A DNA stretch of 62,868 bases from Actinomycetota bacterium (GTDB lineage Bacteria > Actinomycetota > Actinomycetes > Propionibacteriales > Propionibacteriaceae). The first letter of the stretch is position 1; each line of letters opens with the position of its first letter. Below, piece after piece: positions 49,232 to 59,120 of this stretch. A model generated the notes under the pieces. The model was not told where the DNA came from. It did not search any database and saw only the letters and a list, made by a program, of their open reading frames with translations. Made by a program: the position numbers and the translations under genes. Location: assembly GCA_020161795.1 (NCBI GenBank), contig JAIUOR010000016.1, positions 1-62,868 on the forward strand, written 5' to 3'.

Positions 49232-50287
49232 TCAGCCGGCATCCTCGACGGCACCGACCAGGGTGGCGAGCATCGCCTCCGGGGCGCTGACCAGCAGGTA
49301 CTCGACGTTGCGGTGGTGCCGCTCGGCCCCCACCTTCACCCCACCGGGTGAGTAGACCCCGATCACCGAGCCGATATAGCGCCGGGTGTCGAAGGCGAGC
49401 ACCTCGACCGGCTGGCCACGTACCGCCAGCATCTCCTCCAGCTCCTCGATCGGCAGGAAGCCTTCGTTGCTGAACGACACCACCACCACGTCGGCGCGCA
49501 CCCGCGCGATCACCTCGGCCAGCGCTGACGGCATCGTCCGCTTGGAGTTGAAGGCGCTGCGGTTGGCGTCGTCCTGGGCGTCCAGGCGCTTGCAGGCCAC
49601 CCCGTAGTGGTCGGGGGCGTCCCAGCGCACCAGGGTCTCCCAGACGTGGTAGTTGTTGAAGTAGCGATGCTGGTTGTAGGGGGGGTCGAGGTAGGCCAGA
49701 TCCACCGCGGGCAACTCCCCCACTACCCTGGCAGCATCCCCGCGCACGGCCCGGCCGCCTCCCGGCGTGAGGACGGGCGCGCGCAGTCGCAGCGGCCGTA
49801 GCGCGCGCGGAGCCCACTGCTTGAGGTAGGCCATCTGCACGCCGACGGTGGAATCCACCGCGTCGGCGGCCTCCAGCAGCGCGGTCAGCAGGATCGGCCG
49901 CAGCGGCCCCTCGGGATAGAACAGGTCGATGCCCTCCCGGATCGCGTCGATCCGCAGCGCATTGCTGGGGTGGAAGTAGCGGGCGCGTTCGGCGAACACC
50001 TCAGTGACGTAGCCGCGCCTGTCGGGCAGCGCAGCCAGCCGGGCCAGCTCCTCGGCCACCTCCGCCGGATCGATCTCCTGCGCCGGGGTCGCCACGTAGC
50101 ACTGCGCGAGCACCTCGGAGTAGCTGGCGGTGTCGACCGCGGTGACGAAGGCGCCGCGCCGGCAGAACTCCTGCGCCACCCGGGTGGTTCCGGTGAACAG
50201 GTCGAGCGCAGTCGCCGCTCCGGAGGCTTCCGCCAGCGCGCCGAGTTGGGCGACCAGCCGGCGTTTCGAGCCGAGGTACTTGATCAT
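49232..50287 (-). CDS. Adenine-specific DNA methyltransferase, D12-like, orphan
   Basis: A 351-residue N6-adenine methylase. MIKYLGSKRRL at the N-terminus and ALDLFTGTTRVAQEF form the SAM-binding FxGxx region. AYLDPPYNQHRYFNNYHVWETL near residues 195-217 is the catalytic DPPY motif with its characteristic tail. The order (SAM motif before DPPY) is that of the D12/alpha class. No restriction endonuclease or specificity gene is adjacent, so it appears to be an orphan. The target sequence cannot be predicted. Confidence 0.85.
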   Translation of the reverse strand: MIKYLGSKRRLVAQLGALAEASGAATALDLFTGTTRVAQEFCRRGAFVTAVDTASYSEVLAQCYVATPAQEIDPAEVAEELARLAALPDRRGYVTEVFAERARYFHPSNALRIDAIREGIDLFYPEGPLRPILLTALLEAADAVDSTVGVQMAYLKQWAPRALRPLRLRAPVLTPGGGRAVRGDAARVVGELPAVDLAYLDPPYNQHRYFNNYHVWETLVRWDAPDHYGVACKRLDAQDDANRSAFNSKRTMPSALAEVIARVRADVVVVSFSNEGFLPIEELEEMLAVRGQPVEVLAFDTRRYIGSVIGVYSPGGVKVGAERHHRNVEYLLVSAPEAMLATLVGAVEDAG

Positions 50288-50419
50288 CGCACCCCCCCTT
50301 CGTCCGGCGGGTCCGCCGTTGGATCCCAGCCGGTGACCCGCATCGCGCGATGCAAGCTGGCCAGAGCATAGCCGGGGAGTCCGCTTGGTTTCCCCGTCGG
50401 GCTGGGTCATGATGAATCG

Positions 50420-51133
50420 ATGCGGATCATCGGTGTCGAGGTGGCCGGCGGGTCGCCGGTTTTCAGTCGCACCCTGCCGCATGGCGCCGACCCGCACCGG
50501 CTGGTCTGGGAGCGCGGCTATCGCGTGATCCGGCCACTCTCCGTCCAGGGGCATGCCCCCGAACTGGCCTTCACCGTCCAGGTGGTGCGGCACGGCCGCC
50601 GGATCTCCCCCCGGATCCCCCCTCGCACCCGATCGATGGATCCCGGGCTGGATCTGACCGACGATGTCACCCCGGTCGTCCGGCAGCGGCTGGCCGCCTA
50701 CGTCATCGCCCTCTCGTCACGGGGGATTCTGGCCACCCAGTTCTCCGACAAGACAGCCGTGCCCGGCCTGTGGGGGCTGCCCGGCGGCGGAATCGATCCC
50801 GGTGAGGCCGCGGCCGAGGCCGTGACGCGCGAAGTGGACGAGGAGACCGGCCAGGAACTCGAGATCTCCCACCTGCTGGATCTGCAGACCGACCATTGGA
50901 TCGGACGCTCCCCGTCCGGCCCGATCGAGGACTTCCACGCCGTCCGGATCATCTTCGCCGGACGGTGCCCGAACCCGACGACGCCGGTCGTCCACGACGT
51001 CGGCGGCACCACCGGTGCCGCAGCCTGGATCCCGGTGGACCGCTGGTCTGCCACTCGCTGGTCCGCCAGTGCGCGCACCCTTCTGGAGCGCCATCTGCGG
51101 TCCCTGGCGGAAGCCTGGCAGGACGCCGGCTGA
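50420..51133 (+). CDS. NUDIX hydrolase with extra N-terminal domain
   Basis: A 237-residue protein. The C-terminal 150 residues hold the Nudix box GGIDPGEAAAEAVTREVDEE followed by TG, matching G-x5-E-x7-RE-U-x-EE-x-G, so it hydrolyses a nucleoside diphosphate linked to another group. The first 85 residues are a separate beta-rich domain (GVEVAGGSPVFSRTL) that I do not recognise. Substrate unknown. It is divergent from the methylase gene. Confidence 0.82.
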   Translation: MRIIGVEVAGGSPVFSRTLPHGADPHRLVWERGYRVIRPLSVQGHAPELAFTVQVVRHGRRISPRIPPRTRSMDPGLDLTDDVTPVVRQRLAAYVIALSSRGILATQFSDKTAVPGLWGLPGGGIDPGEAAAEAVTREVDEETGQELEISHLLDLQTDHWIGRSPSGPIEDFHAVRIIFAGRCPNPTTPVVHDVGGTTGAAAWIPVDRWSATRWSASARTLLERHLRSLAEAWQDAG

Positions 51134-51148
51134 GGTCTCCTCCGGCAT

Positions 51149-51183
51149 GACAAATGCGACCCACTTCAGTGAGCCGCATTGTC
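51149..51183. terminator. Hairpin between NUDIX and bax1 genes
   Basis: GACAAATGCG and CGCATTGTC form a 9-bp stem with one bulged A and a 16-nt loop in the convergent gap, a probable two-way terminator. Confidence 0.5.
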
Positions 51184-51193
51184 GTTGAAGGTA

Positions 51194-52033
51194 CTACCGG
51201 CGGAAGTAGGAGAGGATCCGCAGGATCTCGATGTAGAGCCACACCATGGTGACGGTGAGACCGAAGGCGCCGCGCCAGGACTCGCTGGCCGGAGCGCGCA
51301 TCGCGATCCCCTGCTCGATGTAGTCGAAGTCGAGGATCAGGTTGAACACCGCCAGGCTGACGCCGACCGCAGAGGCGAGCAGCGCGATCCAGCTGACGCC
51401 GCCGGTGATCGAGATGATGCCCAGATCGATGCCGAACAGCGACAGGACCAGGTTCACCAGCAGCACGCCCGCGTACGCGAAGGTGCCGATGATCACCATC
51501 TTGCGGAACTTGTTGGTGACCTTGATCCGGAAGAACTTGTAGGCGGCCAGCGTGGCGCCGGCCGCGACGAAGGTGCCCAGCACCGCGGGGATGACGATGC
51601 CGGGGTAGATATACTCGAACATGAAGCTGACCGCGCCGAGGAAGACGCCCTCGATGGCAGCGTAGGCCAGCACGAAGCCGGGCTTGATCTGCCGGCGGAA
51701 GCTGACCATCAGCACCACGCCGAAGGCGACCAGTGCGCCGACGATGACCACCGGCTGCAACAGGGCCATCGGCAGAAGGCCGGTCTCGAACGCCCACATC
51801 GTCATGGCGGCGACCAGCACGACCGTGCCGAGGGTGATCGCGGACTTGGTGATCACGTCGTCGATCGTCATCACGTTCGCCGGCGCCTGCGCGTAGAACT
51901 GCTGGGCGTTGGGATCCTGCGGATACTGCTGGCCGTAGAACTGCTGCGCGTTCGGATCCTGCGGGTATCCCTGGACGGGCTGCTGCGACTGACCCCAGTC
52001 GGTCTTGGCGAGCACCGGGTTGTTGCTCTGCAT
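51194..52033 (-). CDS. Bax inhibitor-1/YccA family membrane protein
   Basis: A 279-residue protein. Residues 1-55 are a Gln/Pro/Tyr-rich cytoplasmic tail with two copies of YPQDPNAQQFYxQ. Seven predicted membrane helices follow from about residue 65, in the Bax1/TMBIM arrangement, with FDYIEQGI and the C-terminal EILRILSYF conserved. Bacterial members leak calcium in a pH-dependent way. AGGAGG lies 11 nt before the ATG. Longer in-frame readings upstream run across the tRNA and are not real. Confidence 0.88.
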   Translation of the reverse strand: MQSNNPVLAKTDWGQSQQPVQGYPQDPNAQQFYGQQYPQDPNAQQFYAQAPANVMTIDDVITKSAITLGTVVLVAAMTMWAFETGLLPMALLQPVVIVGALVAFGVVLMVSFRRQIKPGFVLAYAAIEGVFLGAVSFMFEYIYPGIVIPAVLGTFVAAGATLAAYKFFRIKVTNKFRKMVIIGTFAYAGVLLVNLVLSLFGIDLGIISITGGVSWIALLASAVGVSLAVFNLILDFDYIEQGIAMRAPASESWRGAFGLTVTMVWLYIEILRILSYFRR

Positions 52034-52195
52034 GGTGGGTGTGTCCTCCTTGGTTGGCGGCGGTGAACCGTCGTCAGACACCAATGGTAGGCGACATTCC
52101 TGAGCGCTGGCTGTGCGGCAGGGCGCGGCACGGCGACGAGCGCGAGCACTCGCTCCTGAAATGCGAGCATTCCTCTTGTCCGCCTCAATCGCTTG

Positions 52196-52269
52196 TGCCC
52201 CCAACGGGATTCGAACCCGTACTGGAGCGGGTTTAAGCCGCCTGCCTCTGCCAGTTGGGCTATGGGGGC
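52196..52269 (-). tRNA. tRNA with anticodon UAA (Leu codon UUA) and short variable loop
   Basis: A 74-nt cloverleaf on the minus strand. The acceptor stem GCCCCCA/TGGGGGC is perfect and discriminator is A. The D arm has a 3-bp GCC/GGC stem with GG in the loop. The anticodon arm is GGCGG-CTTAAAC-CCGCT, giving UAA at 52233-52235. The variable loop has 5 nt, and the T arm ACGGG-TTCGAAT-CCCGT is perfect. A15 and U48 allow a Levitt pair. CCA is not encoded. UAA would read Leu codons, but Leu tRNAs normally have a long variable arm, which is absent here. Confidence 0.88.
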
Positions 52270-52281
52270 CCGGTCGGCAGC

Positions 52282-52779
52282 CTAGCGAGCCGAGCGCACG
52301 CAGGGGACACCGGCGGCGATCAGGAGTTCGACAGCCTCGTCGCCCAGCGGGTTCACCCCGGGACCGGCGGCCAGCGCGTGGCCGACCAGGACGTGCAGGC
52401 ACTTGACGCGGGTGGGCATCCCGCCCGCGCTGATGCCGGCGATCTCAGGCACCTCGCCGTAGCGAGCGCGATCGGCCAGGTATGCCTGGTGCGCGCTGCG
52501 GTAGCCGGCGGCCAGCTCCGGATCGTCACCGAGCCGGGCGGTCATCTCGGCCATCACGCCACCCGCCTCCAGCGTCGAGACCGCCGAGGTCATCGTCGGG
52601 CAGGTCAGGTAGTAGGTGGTGGGGAACGGCGTGCCGTCGGGCAGCCTGGGCTCGGTCGCCACCACGCCGGGCTCGCCGGTAGCGCAGCGCCAGGCGATGC
52701 CGACCACGCCCCGCGGCCGGCGTCCGAGTTGAGCTTCGATCGCCGCCTCGTCAGCGGCAGTCATGGGTTCGATGGGCAT
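52282..52779 (-). CDS. DUF501 family protein
   Basis: A 165-residue protein of the DUF501 family, recognised by its place after eno-ftsB and by PRGVVGIAWRCATGEPGVVATEPRL, FPTTYYLTCP and AGGMPTRVKCLHVLVGHALA. One of these stretches contains Cys-His pairs that may bind metal. Function unknown. ATG 52779 follows the ftsB stop by 2 nt; an ATG five codons later is possible. Confidence 0.87.
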   Translation of the reverse strand: MPIEPMTAADEAAIEAQLGRRPRGVVGIAWRCATGEPGVVATEPRLPDGTPFPTTYYLTCPTMTSAVSTLEAGGVMAEMTARLGDDPELAAGYRSAHQAYLADRARYGEVPEIAGISAGGMPTRVKCLHVLVGHALAAGPGVNPLGDEAVELLIAAGVPCVRSAR

Positions 52780-52781
52780 GG

Positions 52782-53360
52782 TCAGCGGGTGGTGACCTTG
52801 CGGACGGGGGCGTCGGCCGTGCGGACAGAGCCCCACAGCCGGTCCCACCACATCGGCTCGTGTTCGCCGGCCGGCAGCTGCTGCTCGGCCTCGAGGGTGA
52901 CGCCGCCGCCGATCGGCTGGCCGTCCTGCCCCACAACGCGGTAGCCGATCTCGCCGGGCAGCACCCAGCCCAGCCGGTCGCGGGCCTGGGCACGCACGAA
53001 GTTTGGGTCGCTCCAGCGGTCGAGCTCGTCCTGCAGTTCGGCGATCTGGGCGGTTCGCTCGGTGATCTGCTGATCGGCCAGAGCCAACTGGTGCTGCTGA
53101 TCGAGGTAGATCCGCAGGCTGGAGGCGTACGACAGGCCGAGCACCACGAAGACCGCCACCAGTATCAGCGCTCGTCCGGTGACCCGCGCTCCCAGGCCCA
53201 GCAGGGTCTGTTTCGGTCCCGTCGGCGTACCCGGCAGCCCGGGCAGGCTGACCGTTGCCTCCGGATCGGGCGCTGACGCAGCAGTACCGGTCCGGGGACG
53301 CCTCGTGGAGCGTCCCGGACCGGTACCGGCTGAGCGTGGGCTACGCGTGTCGCGCGCCAT
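52782..53360 (-). CDS. FtsB/DivIC-type septum protein
   Basis: A 192-residue division protein. A basic and Pro-rich cytoplasmic tail covers residues 1-62. One membrane helix lies at about 63-83, and a leucine-zipper coiled coil at about 84-115 (LALADQQITERTAQIAELQDELDRW). The FtsB motif region follows with RAQARDRLGWVLPGEIGYRVV. FtsB links FtsQ and FtsL in the divisome. It lies just downstream of eno, as in many actinobacteria. Confidence 0.85.
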   Translation of the reverse strand: MARDTRSPRSAGTGPGRSTRRPRTGTAASAPDPEATVSLPGLPGTPTGPKQTLLGLGARVTGRALILVAVFVVLGLSYASSLRIYLDQQHQLALADQQITERTAQIAELQDELDRWSDPNFVRAQARDRLGWVLPGEIGYRVVGQDGQPIGGGVTLEAEQQLPAGEHEPMWWDRLWGSVRTADAPVRKVTTR

Positions 53361-53384
53361 GATCCCTGACCTTCATCACGGTCA

Positions 53385-53390
53385 AGGATA
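53385..53390 (-). promoter_or_regulatory. Possible internal -10 between eno and ftsB
   Basis: TATCCT on the minus strand lies in the 35-bp gap after eno, about 25 nt before the ftsB ATG, leaving a short leader with AGGG. Confidence 0.35.
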
Positions 53391-53395
53391 GGTGG

Positions 53396-54712
<1,317 letters not shown>

Positions 54713-54775
54713 CTAACCCTAGAGCAGGGAGGCATCCGCTGGGAGACGCCGGACGAATCCGGATTCGCGGTGCGC

Positions 54776-55297
54776 TCAGCCGACCGGAGCCGGGATCGAC
54801 AGCGAGCCGGTCTCGCTGCCCAGCTGCGCGACCCTCGGATCCCAGTCGCCGAACCGCGGGTTGAGCGTGACCGGAACCTTCGCGGCGGCGGCAGCGAAGG
54901 CCTCCTCGCCGAGCTCGGTGCGGATCAGCGCGACCCCGGCGTAGTCGGACACCACCTGCGCCATGCCGGGCTGTTGCGACAACGCGGTGAGGTCCTGGTA
55001 GGAGGCGATCAGCGTGTCGCGATCCGCATCGCTGACCGCGATGCCGCTGGTGGCCGCCACGGCGCGACCGACCTCGTTGCTCACCAGGATGGCCGCCGCC
55101 AGCCGCTGCTGGTCGCCGGGTGCATCGGGCGTCTGGAACATCACGGCCAGCGCGTCGGCGACGAAGTCCACCTGCGTCTGCGCGATCTGCACACCGTTGA
55201 CCTCGGCCGCCATGCGCGGATTCTGCGCCGCGCAGCCGGTCAGCGCCAGCATCCCCGCGAGCACGCTCGCCACCACTGCCCGCATGGCCCGTCTCAT
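54776..55297 (-). CDS. Lipoprotein with SurA-N-like chaperone domain
   Basis: A 173-residue protein with a lipoprotein signal (LALTGC, Cys near residue 22). The rest is helical and starts AAEVNGVQIAQTQVDFVADAL, the pattern of SurA N-terminal chaperone domains. No peptidyl-prolyl isomerase domain is present, so it is a short version. ATG 55297 is chosen with GAGGAG upstream. It lies between mfd and eno. Confidence 0.75.
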   Translation of the reverse strand: MRRAMRAVVASVLAGMLALTGCAAQNPRMAAEVNGVQIAQTQVDFVADALAVMFQTPDAPGDQQRLAAAILVSNEVGRAVAATSGIAVSDADRDTLIASYQDLTALSQQPGMAQVVSDYAGVALIRTELGEEAFAAAAAKVPVTLNPRFGDWDPRVAQLGSETGSLSIPAPVG

Positions 55298-55328
55298 CCT
55301 GGACTCCTCGCTCTCGATGGGGTCGATA

Positions 55329-58300
55329 CTAGTGGCTCGCCGCGACCGCGAAGACATCGCCGAGCAGCTTGGTCGCCCACTCCAGCAGGGCGGCGTCGGT
55401 CACCGGCTGGCCCCCGATCGGACGGGTCATCGGACGCGGCACCAGCAGGAATCCGGCGGCCTTGCGGTACTGGGATCCCGGGTAGACCCGCGCCAGGCGC
55501 AGCTGGGTCGACTCCGGCAGTTCCGCCGGCGCGAACCGGATGTTGGTGCCGGCCTGGATCACCTCGGTGACCCCGCGCCGCCTGGCCTCCAGCCGGAACG
55601 CCGCGACCGCCAGGAGCGCACGCACCGGCTCCGGCGGTTCGCCGTAGCGGTCGAGCAGTTCCTCGCGGACGGCGTCCAGTTCGGCGGACGTGGTGACGGC
55701 CGCCAGCCGCTTGTACATCTCCAGCCGGAGCCGCTCGCTCTCGATGTAGTCGACCGGCAGGTGGGCGTCCACAGGCAGCTCGATCCGCATCTCCGGCTCG
55801 GGCTCGGCGTCCTCGCCGCGGAACTCGGCTACCGCCTCCCCCACCAGCCGCAGGTAGAGGTCGAAGCCGACCTCGGCGATGTGGCCGGACTGCTCGCCGC
55901 CCAGCAGGTTGCCGGCGCCCCGGATCTCCAGGTCCTTCATCGCGATCGCCATGCCGGCGCCCAGGTCGGTGTGGGCGGCCATGGTGGCCAGCCGGTCGTG
56001 GGCGGTCTCGGTGAGCGGCTTCTCCGGGGGATAGAGGAAGTAGGCGTAGCCGCGTTCGCGGCCGCGTCCGACCCGTCCGCGCAGTTGGTGCAGCTGGGAG
56101 AGGCCCAGCAGGTCGGCCCGCTCGATCAGCAGGGTATTGGCGGTGGAGATGTCCAGACCTGCCTCTACAATTGTAGTGCAGACCAGGACGTCGTAGCGGC
56201 GCTCCCAGAAGTCGACCATCACCTGTTCCAGGGCGTGCTCGTTCATCTGCCCGTGGGCGACCGCGATCCGGGCCTCCGGGACGAGCTCGGCCAGCCGCTT
56301 GGCTGTCTTCTCGATCGAGTTCACCCGGTTGTGGATGTAGAAGGCCTGGCCTTCGCGGGCCAGTTCGCGACGGATCGCGGCCCGCACCTGGCGTTCGTCG
56401 TAGGGGCCGGCGAAGGTGAGCACCGGGTGGCGCTCCTCGGGCGGAGTGGTGATCACGCTCATCTCACGGATGCCGGTGATCGCCATCTCCAGGGTGCGCG
56501 GAATCGGGGTGGCGCTCATCGAGAGCACGTCGACGTTCAGCCGCAGCTTCTTCAGCGCCTCCTTGTGCTCGACGCCGAACCGCTGCTCCTCGTCGACGAT
56601 CACCAGGCCGAGATCCTTGAACACGATCTCGTCGGAGAACAGCCGGTGGGTGCCGACCACCACGTCCACCGCCCCGTCGGCCAGGCCGGTGACCACCTTC
56701 TTCTTCTCGGCATCGCTCTGGAACCGGCTCAGCGCCGAGACCGTGACCGGGAAGCCGGCGTAGCGGTCGGCGAAGGTCGCCTGGTGCTGCTGGACCAGCA
56801 GCGTGGTGGGTACCAGGACCGCGACCTGCTTGCCGTCCATCACCGCCTTGAAGGCGGCCCGGACCGCGATCTCGGTCTTGCCGTAGCCGACATCCCCGCA
56901 GATCAGCCGGTCCATCGGCACCTGGCGCTCCATGTCGGTCTTCACCTCGGTGACCGCCGCCAGCTGGTCCGGGGTCTCGACATGGGCGAAGGCATCCTCC
57001 AGTTCGCGCTGCCAGACAGTGTCGGAGGCGAAGGCGTGGCCCTTGGAGGCCTGCCGAGCGGCATAGAGCTTGATCAGTTCGGCGGCGATCTGGCGGACGG
57101 CCTTGCGGGCACGGGAGGTGCGCTTGGCCCAGTCGGCGCCACCCATCCGATCCAGGGTGGGGCTCTCACCACCGACATAACGGGTGATCAGGTGCAACTG
57201 ATCCATCGGGACGTAGAGCCGGTCGCCGGGCTGGCCGCGCTTGCTGGCGGCGTACTCGATCACCAGGTACTCCCGGGTCGATCCGGCGACGGTCCGGATG
57301 ACGAGTTCGACGTAGCGACCCACGCCGTGCTGTTCGTGGACGACCGGATCGCCGGCGGTGAGCTCCAGCGGGTCGATCTGGTTCTTGCGGCGGGCCGGCA
57401 TCTTGCGGGCCGACTTGTCGACCTCCCGCTGGCCGGAGAGATCGGCCGCGGTGAACACCGCCAGCCCTATTCCGGGCAGCGCGAAGCCGTGCCGCAGTTC
57501 CGCGACGCTGACCACCACCACGCCGGACGGGGGTTCGCCACCGCCGTCCAGCCGGGCCGGCAGGTCGGCCTCGGAGAGCACCTGGATCATGCGGTTAGCC
57601 AGACCCGACGAGTCGGCCACCAGCACGGTGTGGTCACCGGTGCGCACCGCCTCGGCGACCGCGGCTATCGCCGCTTCGACGTCCCCCCGCCAGACCGGCG
57701 CCTCCTGAGCATCCACCACCAGCGAGGTCACCCCGCCACCGGAGGACGTCCGGGCTGTGACGAGATCGTGGACGGCGGCCGCTTCCGCCTCCGGATCGAG
57801 GTGGAGACCCCCATCCTGGATGCGGGAAGATCCCGGATCGGAGTCCGGGATCTCTCCGGTCCCGGTGCCGTCGACGTCCCCGCTGCTGAACGGCGAGAGG
57901 CTCCACCAGGCCTGGCCGCGGTCCAGCGCCCGGCCGCGCACCTCGGCGAGGGTCCGGTAGGCGGAGGCACCGAGGTCGATCGGCTGGCGCCCGCCCTCGG
58001 CGGCAGCCGCCCAGGAGGCTGCCAGGAACTCCTCGCTGGTGGTCACCAGCTCGTGGGCGCGGGCGCGGATCCGCTCCGGATCGTTGGTGAGGACGCGGGT
58101 GCCCGTGGGCATCACGTCGATCAGCAGTTCGAGGCCGTCCACCAGCACCGGGGCGAGCGCCTCCATGCCGTCGACCGCGTGGCCCTGGGCGATCTTGTCG
58201 AACATCTCGCCGAGGGTGCCCTCGACCGAGGCGTACTGGTCGGCCAGCCGGGCGGCCCGCGCCTTCACGTCGTCGGTGATCAGCAGTTCGCGGCAGGGCG

Positions 58301-58985
58301 AGGCGGTGATCTCGGGCAGCAGTTCGTCCATCGAACGCTGGTCGGCGACCGAGAAGGGCCGGATCTCCTCGATGGTGTCGCCGAAGAAGTCGATGCGCAC
58401 CGGGTGTTCGCTGGTCGGCGGGAAGACGTCCACGATGCCGCCGCGGACGCAGAACTCACCGCGCCGCTCCACCAGGTCGACCCGGATGTAGGCGGCGTCG
58501 ACCAGGGCGCGGGCGACCTCGGTGATCTCGTAGTCCTCCCCCGCCACCAGGCGGACGGGCAGCAGCCCACCCAGCCCGGCGACCTGCGGCTGCAGCACCG
58601 CGCGAACCGGAGCCACCACCACTCTGGGCACCGGCAGCGCGTCGTTGCCGAGCAGCCGCCGCAGCACAGCCAGCCTGCGTCCGACCGTGTCCGAGCGCGG
58701 GCTGAGCCGCTCGTGCGGCAGCGTCTCCCAGGCCGGGTAGTAGGCGACCTCGTCCGGCGACAGCAGCGACCCGAGCACGGTGACGGCGTTCTCCGCCTCG
58801 CGGAAGGTCGAGGTGACCAGCAGGATCGGCGCACTGCTACGCGCGCTCAGAGCCGCGACCAGCAATGGCCGGGCCGCATCCGGGATGGTGACATCAAGGG
58901 TCCGCACCCCGGCGGTCGCCGCGTCCAGGCAGGCACCTACCGTCGGATCCGTCCCGAACAGTTCCACCAGACCCGCCATGCGCAC
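55329..58985 (-). CDS. mfd: Transcription-repair coupling factor
   Basis: A 1218-residue SF2 translocase that removes stalled RNA polymerase and recruits UvrA. The UvrB-like N-terminus (YYPAWETLPHERLSPRSDTVGRR), the CarD-like RNA polymerase-interacting domain near residues 540-610 (GDPVVHEQHGVGRY), helicase motifs GDVGYGKTEIAVRAA and VIVDEEQRFGV, SATPIPRTL, and the TRG motif region with the C-terminal D7 domain are all present. The GTG start has TAAGGT 6 nt upstream; an ATG two codons later is the alternative. Full length. Confidence 0.96.
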   Translation of the reverse strand: MRMAGLVELFGTDPTVGACLDAATAGVRTLDVTIPDAARPLLVAALSARSSAPILLVTSTFREAENAVTVLGSLLSPDEVAYYPAWETLPHERLSPRSDTVGRRLAVLRRLLGNDALPVPRVVVAPVRAVLQPQVAGLGGLLPVRLVAGEDYEITEVARALVDAAYIRVDLVERRGEFCVRGGIVDVFPPTSEHPVRIDFFGDTIEEIRPFSVADQRSMDELLPEITASPCRELLITDDVKARAARLADQYASVEGTLGEMFDKIAQGHAVDGMEALAPVLVDGLELLIDVMPTGTRVLTNDPERIRARAHELVTTSEEFLAASWAAAAEGGRQPIDLGASAYRTLAEVRGRALDRGQAWWSLSPFSSGDVDGTGTGEIPDSDPGSSRIQDGGLHLDPEAEAAAVHDLVTARTSSGGGVTSLVVDAQEAPVWRGDVEAAIAAVAEAVRTGDHTVLVADSSGLANRMIQVLSEADLPARLDGGGEPPSGVVVVSVAELRHGFALPGIGLAVFTAADLSGQREVDKSARKMPARRKNQIDPLELTAGDPVVHEQHGVGRYVELVIRTVAGSTREYLVIEYAASKRGQPGDRLYVPMDQLHLITRYVGGESPTLDRMGGADWAKRTSRARKAVRQIAAELIKLYAARQASKGHAFASDTVWQRELEDAFAHVETPDQLAAVTEVKTDMERQVPMDRLICGDVGYGKTEIAVRAAFKAVMDGKQVAVLVPTTLLVQQHQATFADRYAGFPVTVSALSRFQSDAEKKKVVTGLADGAVDVVVGTHRLFSDEIVFKDLGLVIVDEEQRFGVEHKEALKKLRLNVDVLSMSATPIPRTLEMAITGIREMSVITTPPEERHPVLTFAGPYDERQVRAAIRRELAREGQAFYIHNRVNSIEKTAKRLAELVPEARIAVAHGQMNEHALEQVMVDFWERRYDVLVCTTIVEAGLDISTANTLLIERADLLGLSQLHQLRGRVGRGRERGYAYFLYPPEKPLTETAHDRLATMAAHTDLGAGMAIAMKDLEIRGAGNLLGGEQSGHIAEVGFDLYLRLVGEAVAEFRGEDAEPEPEMRIELPVDAHLPVDYIESERLRLEMYKRLAAVTTSAELDAVREELLDRYGEPPEPVRALLAVAAFRLEARRRGVTEVIQAGTNIRFAPAELPESTQLRLARVYPGSQYRKAAGFLLVPRPMTRPIGGQPVTDAALLEWATKLLGDVFAVAASH

Positions 58986-58991
58986 CGGGAT

Positions 58992-58997
58992 ACCTTA
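58992..58997 (-). promoter_or_regulatory. -10 hexamer for leaderless mfd
   Basis: TAAGGT on the minus strand lies 6 nt before GTG 58985. Confidence 0.5.
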
Positions 58998-59022
58998 CTC
59001 CGGTCGCTCACCGACCAGCGCC

Positions 59023-59097
59023 GGGCACTAATTGCCACATGGTCGACTCGCGCGACCCAGATGTCGGCGCAGGGCGCTTATCTGGCAGAAAGTTCCC
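59023..59097. repeat. 75-bp imperfect inverted-repeat element, copy 2
   Basis: Same length as the element at 22214-22288 and alignable without gaps. Its right arm TTATCTGGCAGAAAGT shares TGGCAGAAAGT with copy 1, and its left arm has GCACTAATTGCCACATG. The arms here are less perfect inverses of each other. It lies in the pth-mfd gap, just before the mfd promoter. Confidence 0.65.
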
Positions 59098-59120
59098 GGG
59101 CCGGCCCGACGCGCCGCCCC

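Noticed and set aside
51893-51978. Tandem DNA repeat at the bax1 start as a mobile or regulatory repeat
   Set aside because: It encodes two copies of YPQDPNAQQFY in the reading frame of the Bax1 tail, so it is a coding duplication.
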